In this document: piece by piece, positions 17,038 to 24,810 of the stretch
Numbering within the stretch: the stretch's first letter is position 1
How the letters are laid out: every line of letters starts with the position of its first letter
Source of the DNA: Gammaproteobacteria bacterium
Lineage (GTDB): Bacteria; Pseudomonadota; Gammaproteobacteria; Tenderiales; Tenderiaceae
Assembly (NCBI GenBank): GCA_021731365.1
Contig: JAKFXL010000035.1
Location: 1-44,500, forward strand
Direction of reading: 5' to 3'
Length of the DNA stretch: 44,500 nt
The notes under the pieces: model-generated
Databases searched by the model: none
Told to the model about the DNA's origin: nothing
Seen by the model: the letters and a program-made list of their open reading frames with translations, nothing else
Position numbers and translations under genes: made by a program

Positions 17038-18558
17038 ATGTTCAACACCAGATCAAAAAGCAGACGTGCACCGCAGGGGTTTCAGCCTCCGCAGCGTGGC
17101 GCACTGCCCCAGGGGCGTGCAGCTGCCGCCCATGGCTGGTCGTCGAACAGTCAGTTACATCCGTTTACCCGTAAAGATGAAAATAGCCGGTTGTTTCATT
17201 ATGAACAGAAGGTTAAACAGGCATTTGCGGAGATTGAGCCGACGTTACGTATGCTGTCAGCGGCACAGCATGAGGCGGATTTTGTTGGCCGTGCTCAGGC
17301 GCTAGTCAAAAGTGAACTGGGATTGGAGTTGCCTGAGTCGTTGTTGGTAGATAGCTGGATAAAACCGCTGGATATTGGCCGCCTGTATGCTTGGTGTGTA
17401 TTTGAGACGTTCCGTCAAATGTCGGACGAGTTTTTTGATACCAGGCCGTTGGCCGATGCGGATGATTTTGAGTTTCAGAGATTTCTGGAACAGTGCGGGT
17501 TTCATACGTTGGATGTCTCTCCTTGTGCGGATGGCCGTCTAGCCCATGTGATCCGTTATGTTTTGCGACTGCCTTACAAAGCTGTACGGCGCAAGTCCTA
17601 TGCCGGTGCCATGTTTGATGTGGAAGATAGCCTGCAGAAATGGATCGAAACCGAGATGTTGCGCCACCGTGAAGGTAGCCCTAATCAAGCGGCTGTTCCG
17701 ACCCGTTACTTAAAGGCTGCTGTGTATCACCACAGTTCATCCAAGCCAGAGAGTGAAGGGTGCGCGGCACATGGCAGTGATACCCAGAAAGCGGCTGCGG
17801 CTGCGTTAGCAAAGTTACAGGCGTTTCGCCAGAGTGTTGAGAACGGCTTTTGTTGTGGCGCTTCGATTGACTTGCTGCTGATTGGCATGGATACAGACAA
17901 CGATGTGATTCGGCTACATCTGCCGGACGCCAATGGTGAAATGGATGTGGATCGTTATGTGGATGCGATAGATCTCTTTAACGCCACCCGTAACAGTAGT
18001 GGGCTCGATGCTGAGGCAGCAGTAAAGCGTTATCTTGAGGACATGAGTTTGGCGTGCGGTGTTTCACAACCAACTGCCGGAATGATGCGTTTATCAGCGC
18101 GCCTGCTGTGTGGAAATTTGTCGCAGATTGATTATGTACGTCAATACCACGGTGGTTGTTACAGTGATATCGGCCATCAAGAGCGCTTTATCGGTATGGG
18201 CATTGGTTTTGAGGAAGTTCAGCTACGCAATCTCACCTACTTTGCTTATTTGCAGACAGTAGAAGAGGGTGCCAAGGATATGGACGTTGGTATCAAAATA
18301 TTTACCGGCCTGAACGCCAGACGCGGCCTGCCTATCCCGGTGGTGATTCGTAATGATTACCACGGGCAAGTGCCTGGTGCACGAGACAGGGCTGAAGCGC
18401 GTTGCCATCAGCTGGATAACGCTCTTCGTAACCGCTTTCGTGATTTTGCCGATCGTGGTTTGTTGCATACGTTGTTAATGGTGCGTGACTGTCAAAATGA
18501 CGGTATGGCTGAAGTGGTCGGCAGCTCTTTGGATCTGCAGCAACAGGAGGCCCACTGA
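17038..18558 (+). CDS. csoSCA: Carboxysomal carbonic anhydrase CsoSCA
   Basis: This divergent beta-class carbonic anhydrase (formerly CsoS3) converts bicarbonate to CO2 inside the carboxysome. The 506-residue length is normal. The Arg/Gln-rich N-terminal tail (about 1-45), which in the family binds RubisCO, is present. Active-site residues are visible: Cys163 with Asp165 and Arg167 in SPCADGR, His231/His232 in VYHHSS and Cys242 in EGCAAHGSD. The C-terminal half is the degenerate second catalytic-like domain. The stop overlaps the csoS4A start by one base (TGATG). Confidence 0.97.
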   Translation: MFNTRSKSRRAPQGFQPPQRGALPQGRAAAAHGWSSNSQLHPFTRKDENSRLFHYEQKVKQAFAEIEPTLRMLSAAQHEADFVGRAQALVKSELGLELPESLLVDSWIKPLDIGRLYAWCVFETFRQMSDEFFDTRPLADADDFEFQRFLEQCGFHTLDVSPCADGRLAHVIRYVLRLPYKAVRRKSYAGAMFDVEDSLQKWIETEMLRHREGSPNQAAVPTRYLKAAVYHHSSSKPESEGCAAHGSDTQKAAAAALAKLQAFRQSVENGFCCGASIDLLLIGMDTDNDVIRLHLPDANGEMDVDRYVDAIDLFNATRNSSGLDAEAAVKRYLEDMSLACGVSQPTAGMMRLSARLLCGNLSQIDYVRQYHGGCYSDIGHQERFIGMGIGFEEVQLRNLTYFAYLQTVEEGAKDMDVGIKIFTGLNARRGLPIPVVIRNDYHGQVPGARDRAEARCHQLDNALRNRFRDFADRGLLHTLLMVRDCQNDGMAEVVGSSLDLQQQEAH

Positions 18559-18809
18559 TGAAAATTTGTAAGGTTGAAAAGCCGTTGGTGGCAACTAATC
18601 GTGTCCCCAGCATGGAGCACAAACATCTACAGGTTGTTTTGGATGGCAAGGTTCGTTTGGTTGCGGTTGACTCTGTTGGCTGTTCGCCGGGTGATTGGGT
18701 AATTTGTGTTGGCAGTTCTGCGGCGCGTGAAGCGGCAGGCAGCAAAGAGTATCCAAGTGATCTCACTATCGTTGGAATTATCGATTATTGGGATGAGGCA
18801 TCGACCTGA
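18558..18809 (+). CDS. csoS4A: Carboxysome shell vertex protein CsoS4A
   Basis: This is a BMC-P (CcmL/EutN family) protein whose pentamers close the twelve vertices of the icosahedral shell. The 83-residue product has the family landmarks: MKICKVEKPLVATNR, VAVDSVGCSPGDWVICVGSSAAR and the ending TIVGIIDYWDE. It overlaps csoSCA and csoS4B by one base at each end, so translation is coupled. Confidence 0.95.
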   Translation: MKICKVEKPLVATNRVPSMEHKHLQVVLDGKVRLVAVDSVGCSPGDWVICVGSSAAREAAGSKEYPSDLTIVGIIDYWDEAST

Positions 18810-19081
18810 TGGATATTTTGCAGGTGGAAGGTTCACTGGTGTGCACACTACGCCATCCTGAACTTTATCAAACCAGTCTGCGGGTCCTGCGTGATGTAAA
18901 TGGCAAAAGACAGGTGGCAGTTGATACCTGTGGCTGTCGCCCAGGCAATTGGGTTTTTGTAGTAAGTGGCTCGGGTGCGCGATTTGCATGTGGTGATTTT
19001 GCGGTGTTAACGGACCTGGCCATTGGTGGAATTATCGACTATTGGGATGAAGAAGCAGGACAGACACAGCAGGTTGTTTGA
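18809..19081 (+). CDS. csoS4B: Carboxysome shell vertex protein CsoS4B
   Basis: This second BMC-P pentamer protein (90 residues) is a paralogue of CsoS4A. It shares QVAVDTCGCRPGNWVFVVSGSGAR and GGIIDYWDE, with an N-terminus of its own (MDILQVEGSLVCTLRHPELY). It starts inside the csoS4A stop (TGATG). In the family the two vertex proteins are made in low amounts, and the lack of a separate ribosome-binding site fits translational coupling. Confidence 0.94.
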   Translation: MDILQVEGSLVCTLRHPELYQTSLRVLRDVNGKRQVAVDTCGCRPGNWVFVVSGSGARFACGDFAVLTDLAIGGIIDYWDEEAGQTQQVV

Positions 19082-19155
19082 GACTGGACAGAAAATTTTG
19101 GTGCGGAAGTTTTTAATTAACGAGCAATGATTTACATCAAGACGGAGATAGAGAA

Positions 19156-19473
19156 ATGAGCGAACACAACTACGGTATTGCACTGGGCATGATTGAAACA
19201 CGCGGTCTGGTTCCTGCCATTGAAGCAGCAGACGCCATGACTAAAGCAGCCGAAGTGCGTCTGATTGGACGTGAGTTTGTTGGTGGTGGTTATGTCACCA
19301 TTCTGGTACGTGGCGAGACAGGTGCGGTTAACGCTGCTGTGCGTGCTGGTGCCGATGCTTGTGAACGTGTTGGTGATGGCCTGGTGGCTGCTCATATCAT
19401 CGCCCGTCCACATAAAGAAGTAGAGCCAGTGTTGAGCATGGGTCTTAGCACTAGTCCTGACCGGACAATGTAA
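19156..19473 (+). CDS. csoS1: Carboxysome major shell protein CsoS1 (copy 1)
   Basis: This BMC-H protein forms the hexamers that tile the shell facets. The 105-residue product has the full domain (YGIALGMIETRGLVPAIEAA, REFVGGGYVTILVRGETGAV). Its 86-residue core is identical to that of the next gene. It differs by a longer C-terminal tail (VLSMGLSTSPDRTM), like the CsoS1B-type extension in Halothiobacillus. GGAGATAGAGAA precedes the ATG. A 74-bp AT-rich gap after csoS4B may hold an internal promoter that allows high expression. Confidence 0.96.
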   Translation: MSEHNYGIALGMIETRGLVPAIEAADAMTKAAEVRLIGREFVGGGYVTILVRGETGAVNAAVRAGADACERVGDGLVAAHIIARPHKEVEPVLSMGLSTSPDRTM

Positions 19474-19504
19474 TTTTAAACCATCCACAGAGGAGTAGAA
19501 AACC

Positions 19505-19801
19505 ATGGCAACTGAACATTACGGTATTGCATTAGGCATGATTGAAACCCGCGGTCTGGTTCCTGCTATTGAAGCAGCAGACGCCATGACCAAGGCGGCT
19601 GAAGTACGTCTGATTGGACGTGAATTTGTTGGCGGCGGTTATGTCACCATCCTGGTACGTGGCGAGACAGGTGCGGTTAACGCTGCTGTGCGTGCCGGTG
19701 CTGATGCATGTGAGCGTGTTGGTGATGGCCTGGTGGCTGCACACATCATTGCTCGTCCGCACAAAGAAGTTGAGCCAATCCTCAACAATACAACGGTATA
19801 A
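19505..19801 (+). CDS. csoS1: Carboxysome major shell protein CsoS1 (copy 2)
   Basis: This second BMC-H hexamer protein has 98 residues, the usual CsoS1A/C size. From YGIALG to KEVEP it is identical in protein sequence to copy 1, while the DNA differs at many third positions, so the two are kept alike by selection or occasional conversion. An AGAGGAG site precedes the ATG. Two copies are fewer than the three (C, A, B) in Halothiobacillus. Confidence 0.96.
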   Translation: MATEHYGIALGMIETRGLVPAIEAADAMTKAAEVRLIGREFVGGGYVTILVRGETGAVNAAVRAGADACERVGDGLVAAHIIARPHKEVEPILNNTTV

Positions 19802-19812
19802 AACAATGCAGG

Positions 19813-19858
19813 GCTTGGGTGTGATGAGAACAGCGAGAGCGACTCCTCACATCCAGCT
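19813..19858 (+). terminator. Imperfect hairpin after csoS1
   Basis: The arm at 19815-19828 (TTGGGTGTGATGAG) pairs with 19843-19856 with one mismatch and two G-T pairs, around a 14-nt loop. TTTG follows a few bases later. It probably limits read-through or protects the abundant csoS1 mRNA, reducing expression of the bacterioferritin-like gene behind it. Confidence 0.5.
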
Positions 19859-19890
19859 CTAATTTGTTTCAGTTGAAGTAATAGATACAG

Positions 19891-20343
19891 ATGACATACA
19901 ACCCGGCTATTTTAGGATATTTAGGACGCGCCTTGAGCTTTGAGCTGTCGGCCGTTCAACAGTATCTGTCGCTGGCAAGACTACTTGAAATACGTGGTAT
20001 GGCTAAGGCGGGTGAGAAATTTCGTCGTGAAGCTCAAGAGGAGATGCAACACGTTGACCGTATCATTGGTCGTATGTTGGCCTTGGGTGTTGCGCCGAAC
20101 GCCAGTTGTTTACGTCCGTCACAGTTAGATGGGGCGTTAGCGGAACTGGTGAAACATGTTGCCGATCTCGAAGCGGAGATCATTGGGTTTTATACCCAAG
20201 CGGTAAACCATTGCCATCTCATGGAAGATCATGAGAACAGGATTTTTTTTGAACTGCTGCTACGTGAAGAGCAGCAACATGCTGCTGATATTAGTACGTG
20301 GTGGCAGGACGTTGTGGCCGGACAACCGACCGCTTTGATTTAA
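19891..20343 (+). CDS. Bacterioferritin-like protein of the carboxysome locus
   Basis: The 150-residue protein belongs to the ferritin-like four-helix family found in most proteobacterial alpha-carboxysome operons; its exact role there is unknown. The di-iron-type pattern is visible: Glu in LSFELSAVQQYL, E-x-x-H in EEMQHVDRII, and a second E-x-x-H in LREEQQHAADI, with Glu in EAEIIGFY. It is slightly shorter than true Bfr, and the heme-binding Met is not evident. Possible jobs are iron storage or redox protection. Confidence 0.88.
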   Translation: MTYNPAILGYLGRALSFELSAVQQYLSLARLLEIRGMAKAGEKFRREAQEEMQHVDRIIGRMLALGVAPNASCLRPSQLDGALAELVKHVADLEAEIIGFYTQAVNHCHLMEDHENRIFFELLLREEQQHAADISTWWQDVVAGQPTALI

Positions 20344-20359
20344 TCGGGGAAGATCAGCC

Positions 20360-20617
20360 ATGAGCGATAAGTGGGTAGAGCGTAAGCGTCCAGCGCGTCT
20401 TGAATGTCGTTTCGAGTTTACTGACTACGAGAAGACACGGGACTTTCTTGACAAGGCGGCTGAGCTGTCTGAGCAGCGGGGTTACTATCCGGATATGAGT
20501 TTTGGGCGTACCCATGTCTCTATTACGTTGACATCGCCGGATCAGCCTGACGAAGTGAGTGAAGAGCTGTTTGAATATGCCCGTCAACTTGATGCGCTGG
20601 TGCCTGTTGCGATTTAA
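20360..20617 (+). CDS. Alpha-carboxysome RubisCO assembly factor (PCD-like, acRAF)
   Basis: The 85-residue protein is a pterin-4a-carbinolamine-dehydratase-like fold found in alpha-carboxysome operons and known as acRAF, a chaperone for form IA RubisCO assembly. Features fitting the fold are CRFEFTDYEKTRDFLDKAAEL, the GYYPDMSFGRTHVSITL strand pair and the C-terminal helix SEELFEYARQLDAL. The canonical PCD active-site motif is degenerate, as expected for a non-enzymatic member. GGGAAGAT precedes the ATG. It lies 16 bp after the bacterioferritin-like gene. Confidence 0.88.
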   Translation: MSDKWVERKRPARLECRFEFTDYEKTRDFLDKAAELSEQRGYYPDMSFGRTHVSITLTSPDQPDEVSEELFEYARQLDALVPVAI

Positions 20618-20659
20618 CTAACCAATTTGAATTGATGAGTGATAAAGAAGGAAAGCGAG

Positions 20660-20815
20660 ATGAGCACCAATAAAAACGAAAGCAGTACTGCAAACACAGC
20701 GGCTAAACCAAGTGCTGATGCCAAGAGCAAAAGTACAGTGGCTACACCGCAGAGCAAAACGACTAAAGAAGAGACAACTGTTAGATTTCCTTCCCGCCGG
20801 GTTTGGCCTGACTGA
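20660..20815 (+). CDS. Small disordered protein, possible orphan McdB
   Basis: This 51-codon gene has a good ribosome-binding site (AAGGAAAGCGAG, then ATG). The product is almost wholly Ser/Thr/Lys/Ala, hence disordered, and ends in a distinctive hydrophobic-basic tail with a near-terminal tryptophan (RFPSRRVWPD). Alpha-carboxysome McdB proteins are disordered and share an invariant tryptophan near the C-terminus; they space carboxysomes together with the ParA-type ATPase McdA. Position in the operon fits, but no mcdA lies in this window. The coding call is fair; the McdB assignment is inference from composition, tail and location. Confidence 0.6.
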   Translation: MSTNKNESSTANTAAKPSADAKSKSTVATPQSKTTKEETTVRFPSRRVWPD

Positions 20816-20842
20816 GCTGATCGTAGTATTACGGTTGGTGAC

Positions 20843-20915
20843 ACGTTGATTGTCATCAATGTAAGGTATTCAAACTATCGATTGGCATCAGCGACTACAG
20901 GTTGAAATACTGTAG
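20843..20915 (+). promoter_or_regulatory. Inverted repeats upstream of sbtA
   Basis: ACGTTGAT (20843-20850) and ATCAATGT (20855-20862) form a dyad with one mismatch. CTACAG (20895-20900) and CTGTAG (20910-20915) form a perfect dyad, a 15-bp centre-to-centre spacing typical of LysR-family sites. Both lie in the 142-bp gap before sbtA, so a CbbR-responsive promoter for sbtAB is plausible. Confidence 0.45.
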
Positions 20916-20957
20916 GTACTTTATGACCAGTGGCCAATAAGTTCGCGGAGGATTAAT

Positions 20958-22001
20958 ATGTCAAGCCTGAGTAATCTGTTGTTGCCTGCAGTGCTGTTTT
21001 TCGCGCTTGGTGTTATTGCTAGGCTGATTAAGTCAGATCTTCGTTTTCCTCCCGATTTGGCCAAGGTTCTCTCCATCTACCTCTTGATGGCGATTGGCCT
21101 CCATGGTGGTCACGCATTGGCCTCGGCCGATATGATGACGGCTATTAACGCTATTGTGTGGGCTTTAATTCTCGGGTTTAGTTTGCCTGTTATTGGCTAT
21201 TTGATATTGCTGGCAACACGCAAGGTGAGCCCGCTGGATGCCGCTGCAATTTCTGCCCATTACGGTTCTGTGAGTGCGGGTACTTTTTTAACCGCTATTG
21301 CTTACCTTGATAGCAGTGGTGTTCCTCACGAGACCTACCCGCTGATTATGCTTGCGGTGATGGAGTCTCCGGCAATTATTGTAGGTCTGTTACTGGCGGC
21401 TAAGGCGAGACAGACTATAGCTGCAAAGGGTGACAAACTATCGTCCACTGTTGTTGATGGCAGTGATGATGACGATGATGACTACAGTGATGTGAAACAT
21501 GGCAACAATACTTTTGGGGCCTTGTTGCGCGATGCCTTCACTAATGGCAGTGTGGTAATATTGATTGGCTCCATGATTATAGGGGCGATCTCCGTGCCGT
21601 CGGGCATGGCTAAGCTTACCCCTTTTGTCGAAGAGATATTTATGGGGGTTCTCTGCCTGTTCCTGTTTGAGATGGGGATGGTGGCCGCGCGGCGCTTAGG
21701 TGATCTTCGTCAGGTGGGTATGGTGTTGGCAATCTTTGGTGTGGTTATGCCACTGATTGGTGGTGTTGTGGGCGCGTTTGTTGGCCACAGCATTCTTGGA
21801 TTCAGCGTTGGTGGCGCTACGTTGGTAGCTGTGTTGGGTGCCAGTGCTTCGTATATCGCGGTGCCTCCGGCGATGCGGTTGGCGGTTCCTGAGGCTAACC
21901 CCTCATTCTATTTGACGCTGTCGCTGGGTATTACCTTTCCATTTAATGTTGTTGTTGGGATTCCGCTTTATCACAATCTGGTGCAGGCTATGGCATCTTG
22001 A
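20958..22001 (+). CDS. sbtA: Sodium-dependent bicarbonate transporter SbtA
   Basis: SbtA-family inner-membrane proteins take up bicarbonate with sodium to feed carboxysomes. The 347-residue product has about ten membrane helices in two similar halves: LSIYLLMAIGLHGGHAL and ISAHYGSVSAGTFLTAIAYLD in the first, FEEIF-like FVEEIFMGVLCLFLFEMGM and LGASASYIAVPPAMRLA in the second. A cytoplasmic linker (about residues 150-185) contains six consecutive Asp (DGSDDDDDDYSD). CGGAGG precedes the ATG. The PII-like sbtB follows 37 bp later, a pairing diagnostic for this family. Confidence 0.93.
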   Translation: MSSLSNLLLPAVLFFALGVIARLIKSDLRFPPDLAKVLSIYLLMAIGLHGGHALASADMMTAINAIVWALILGFSLPVIGYLILLATRKVSPLDAAAISAHYGSVSAGTFLTAIAYLDSSGVPHETYPLIMLAVMESPAIIVGLLLAAKARQTIAAKGDKLSSTVVDGSDDDDDDYSDVKHGNNTFGALLRDAFTNGSVVILIGSMIIGAISVPSGMAKLTPFVEEIFMGVLCLFLFEMGMVAARRLGDLRQVGMVLAIFGVVMPLIGGVVGAFVGHSILGFSVGGATLVAVLGASASYIAVPPAMRLAVPEANPSFYLTLSLGITFPFNVVVGIPLYHNLVQAMAS

Positions 22002-22038
22002 AGCTGATTTGTTTATGCGCTTAAAAGGAAGGTGATCT

Positions 22039-22359
22039 ATGGTGAAGTTGTATCCTGAAAAATTGCTGAATATCATTACCAATGATTCGATGGAAGAGCG
22101 CTTGGTCTTGATGTTTAAAAAATACGGTGTCAGCGGTTATACGTTGATACGTGCAGGCGGTGAGGGTTCTTCCGGCCTGGAATCAGACATGACTGGCTTT
22201 GGTGGCAATATCCTGGTGAAGGTGATTCTCTCCCCGGAACGTATGGAACCCCTGCTGGAAAGCCTTGAGCGTAAGTTACGTAAAGGTTACCACCTGACTG
22301 TCTTTATCTCTGATGTGATGGTGATGACACCAGAAAAGTTCGATAAGCGATTGCGTTAG
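22039..22359 (+). CDS. sbtB: PII-like bicarbonate-uptake regulator SbtB
   Basis: SbtB proteins are trimeric PII-like sensors that bind adenine nucleotides (including cAMP and AMP in cyanobacteria) and gate SbtA. The 106-residue product has the ferredoxin-like fold and a T-loop segment (RAGGEGSSGLESDMTGFGGN, about 38-57). The ending is VMVMTPEKFDKRLR. The C-terminal redox CGPxGC motif of some cyanobacterial SbtB is absent. AAAAGGAAGGTG precedes the ATG. Coupling with sbtA is the strongest evidence for the assignment. Confidence 0.88.
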   Translation: MVKLYPEKLLNIITNDSMEERLVLMFKKYGVSGYTLIRAGGEGSSGLESDMTGFGGNILVKVILSPERMEPLLESLERKLRKGYHLTVFISDVMVMTPEKFDKRLR

Positions 22360-22395
22360 ACATGAGATGTCGTTTCGACACTCGTGGGGCTGTTA

Positions 22396-23421
22396 ATGGC
22401 TGAGCAGAACAGTTCCAGATTCAAGGGTGGCCTGCCAGATTATCTGGTTCGCCATACCACCTTCAGACAGATGCAGATATTTGAAGCGATTGTGCGCCTG
22501 GGTAGTTTTACCCGTGCTGCAGAAGAGCTTTTTTTAACGCAACCGACGGTATCCACCCAGTTAAAAAAATTGACTGATGTGATGGAGTTGCCGCTGCTGG
22601 ACCAGTCAGGGCGTCAGCTTAAACCAACGGAGGCAGGTGAGGCGTTGTATCGCGCTGTGTTGCAGATATTTGACTCGCTGTCGAACCTTGATACACGCAT
22701 TGCCGGACTTAAAGGGTTGCATCGTGGGCGCTTGCGCCTGGCTGTTATTACGACAGCTAAATATTTTGCACCTGAGATCCTGGGCGATTTTTGGCGGTTA
22801 TATCCGGGTGTGGACATTTCGCTCAAGGTTGCCAATCGTTATCGCATTATTGAACGTATCCAGAATAATGATGATGACCTCTATATCCTGGGTCAGCCAC
22901 CGGAGAAGTCACTGAATCTGACGGCGTACCCTTTTGCGCCTAACCCATTGGTGGTGATGGCGTCGTCTGACCACCCCCTGGCTAAAGAGTCCAATATTTC
23001 GATTGAGCGTCTGGCTCAGGAGCCATTTATTTCGCGTGAGGTGGGCTCGGGCACCCGTGATGCCATTATGAAACTGTTTCATGAAAAAGGGCTGGAGCCT
23101 AATGTGCGGATGGAGCTGGGGAGTAACGAGGCCATCAAACATGCGGTGGTAGGTGGGTTGGGTGTGGCGATATCGTCACTGCATACGTTGGTATTGGAAG
23201 GGGCCAATGGTCCGTTGGATGTGCTTGATGTTGAGGGCTTTCCCATCGAACGTAAGTGGTACCTGGCTCATAACAATGACAAGGAGCTGTCGCCGATTGC
23301 TCAGGCATTTCTTGAGTTTGCACGGGCAACCGAGCCTGTTATTAGTGAGCGAATGTTGAACCTCTATAATCAGTTTGCGCTGCGCCATGAACGTGCGTGC
23401 GCTAAATCCAAATCTGATTAA
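22396..23421 (+). CDS. cbbR: LysR-type regulator, probable CbbR
   Basis: The 341-residue protein has an N-terminal winged helix-turn-helix (about 17-75; LRHTTFRQ-like region, GSFTRAAEELFLTQPTVSTQLKKL) and a C-terminal LysR effector domain. CbbR proteins activate Calvin-cycle operons in response to NADPH, RuBP or similar metabolites. Its position between sbtB and csoS1D inside the carbon-fixation island supports the name. The usual divergent position next to cbbL is not used here. The frame opens with GTG at 22384; ATG at 22396 gives a normal start with a GGGG-rich site upstream. A CcmR/CmpR-like role over sbtAB is possible. Confidence 0.87.
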   Translation: MAEQNSSRFKGGLPDYLVRHTTFRQMQIFEAIVRLGSFTRAAEELFLTQPTVSTQLKKLTDVMELPLLDQSGRQLKPTEAGEALYRAVLQIFDSLSNLDTRIAGLKGLHRGRLRLAVITTAKYFAPEILGDFWRLYPGVDISLKVANRYRIIERIQNNDDDLYILGQPPEKSLNLTAYPFAPNPLVVMASSDHPLAKESNISIERLAQEPFISREVGSGTRDAIMKLFHEKGLEPNVRMELGSNEAIKHAVVGGLGVAISSLHTLVLEGANGPLDVLDVEGFPIERKWYLAHNNDKELSPIAQAFLEFARATEPVISERMLNLYNQFALRHERACAKSKSD

Positions 23422-23471
23422 TCGGTGGCATTAAATTGATGAGATCTAAAAAGTAGTGTGTAAAGGTTTAT

Positions 23472-24101
23472 ATGATTAAGTTACGGACATATGTTTTTAT
23501 TGACTCCCTGCAGCCGCAGCTTGCGGTCTATCTGGGAAGTGTGTCGCAAGGATTTTTACCTGTTCCTGGTGATGCTTGCCTCTGGCTTGAGGTTGCACCG
23601 GGAATGGCTATTCATCGCCTGAGTGATATCGCGCTCAAGGCGACACGTGTCCATCTTGGCCAGCAGGTGGTGGAGCGTGCCTTTGGTTCGATGGTATTCC
23701 ATCACCGTGATCAGAGTGATGTGATTGAAGCGGGCCGTGCTGTGCTGAACCAGCTTGGTACATCAGAAGACTCACGTCAGAAAGCTCGAGTTGCCTGGGG
23801 TGAAATTGTGCGGGCGATTACCCCGGACCATGCCGTACTGATCAATCGTCAGGACCGCAAGGGCTCTATGATCCTTCCAGGGCAGAGCATGTTTATTCTT
23901 GAGACCGAGCCGGCAGGTTATATCGTCTATGCCGCCAATGAGGCCGAAAAGGCCTCCAATATCACGCTGGTGGAGTGCCGTGCCGTGGGTGCATTTGGTC
24001 GTCTTACGCTTGCCGGGAAAGAGGCGGATATCAGTGTTGCGGCCCATGCAGCGATGGAGGCAATACGCAGTCTTAGTGGTGTGCCCGGTGATGATGCGTG
24101 A
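23472..24101 (+). CDS. csoS1D: Carboxysome tandem-domain shell protein CsoS1D
   Basis: CsoS1D is a BMC-T protein with two fused BMC domains. Its trimers stack and form a large gated pore thought to pass RuBP and 3-phosphoglycerate. The 209-residue protein has [20 protein letters not shown] and [15 protein letters not shown] in the first domain, and [20 protein letters not shown] followed by [19 protein letters not shown] in the second. It is somewhat shorter than the ~256-residue cyanobacterial version, which has an N-terminal extension. Its place after cbbR, apart from the main shell genes, is seen in other proteobacteria. AAAGG precedes the ATG. Confidence 0.93.
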   Translation: MIKLRTYVFIDSLQPQLAVYLGSVSQGFLPVPGDACLWLEVAPGMAIHRLSDIALKATRVHLGQQVVERAFGSMVFHHRDQSDVIEAGRAVLNQLGTSEDSRQKARVAWGEIVRAITPDHAVLINRQDRKGSMILPGQSMFILETEPAGYIVYAANEAEKASNITLVECRAVGAFGRLTLAGKEADISVAAHAAMEAIRSLSGVPGDDA

Positions 24102-24137
24102 TGAGCGTTGCCGCCCTGATCTTTTGAGATGAGTATC

Positions 24138-24689
24138 TTAGTACACCAGGCGGCGGGTCTTTTGTACCATGCGGTAGAGGGAGCGGGCGTTGTTGAGGCG
24201 GGGCACCTGTTCCAGCGCTGCCCAGCCGATCTGGTGTGACTCATCATTGCCCGGCAGCGGGATTGAATCGTCAAGTTCAAGCAGAAAGCGAATGTCAAAA
24301 TGTTCATGGCGCGGGTCATGCTGATTGGCATGCACAATATGTACATCCACATCAAAGATCTCATTTCTCACCAGCGTAAATGCGCTGATGTCGACGCCGG
24401 ACTCTTCTGCCGTCTCTTTTAATACCACCTGCACAATATCGGATTCGCCGTCGGCATGGCCACCCAGCTGTAACCAGCGGTTGAGCTTGCGGTGCAGCAT
24501 CATAAGCACGTGTGTGCGTGCTGGATTCACCACCCAGGAAGAGCCAGTAACGTGGCCGGTGAACAGTGTGCGGTCAAAACAGTTGGGGTGCTGCATCACA
24601 AAACGGCGAGTACGCTCAACCATGGCGGCCTCTTCCATATGTGCTGTTTTGTAACGCGCGAGTAAATTAAGCAGGTCTTGTCGGTGCAT
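24138..24689 (-). CDS. Nudix hydrolase
   Basis: The 183-residue protein carries a Nudix box (GGHADGESDIVQVVLKETAEESG, about residues 76-98) in which Lys replaces the usual Arg of the RExxEE core. Such enzymes hydrolyse nucleoside diphosphates linked to another group; the substrate cannot be told from sequence. A preceding helical N-terminal part (1-35) and a late YRMVQKTRR segment are present. It is convergent with csoS1D, 36 bp away, so it is separate from the carbon-fixation island. Confidence 0.88.
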   Translation of the reverse strand: MHRQDLLNLLARYKTAHMEEAAMVERTRRFVMQHPNCFDRTLFTGHVTGSSWVVNPARTHVLMMLHRKLNRWLQLGGHADGESDIVQVVLKETAEESGVDISAFTLVRNEIFDVDVHIVHANQHDPRHEHFDIRFLLELDDSIPLPGNDESHQIGWAALEQVPRLNNARSLYRMVQKTRRLVY

Positions 24690-24786
24690 TTTTTTTTAAC
24701 GTGGCTATATACCCCGTCACGATACTATTTTCAGCCGTTAAATGACACGTTTATTCACGGTTTTTACCATTGTGATCTTCTATGCA

Positions 24787-24810
24787 AACCATTGTCAGTT
24801 ACCAATGGTT
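24787..24810 (+). promoter_or_regulatory. Perfect 8-bp inverted repeat upstream of yaaA
   Basis: AACCATTG (24787-24794) and CAATGGTT (24803-24810) are separated by 8 bp, and AAGGTTTTTT follows, so the structure looks terminator-like on the plus strand. No plus-strand gene ends nearby (csoS1D stops nearly 700 bp before, beyond an opposing gene). It may be an operator or attenuator for yaaA. Confidence 0.4.

Noticed and set aside
19532-19762. Antisense frame across csoS1 copy 2 (and a similar one across copy 1)
   Set aside because: The two antisense frames look alike only because the sense genes are near-identical; no initiation signal is visible.
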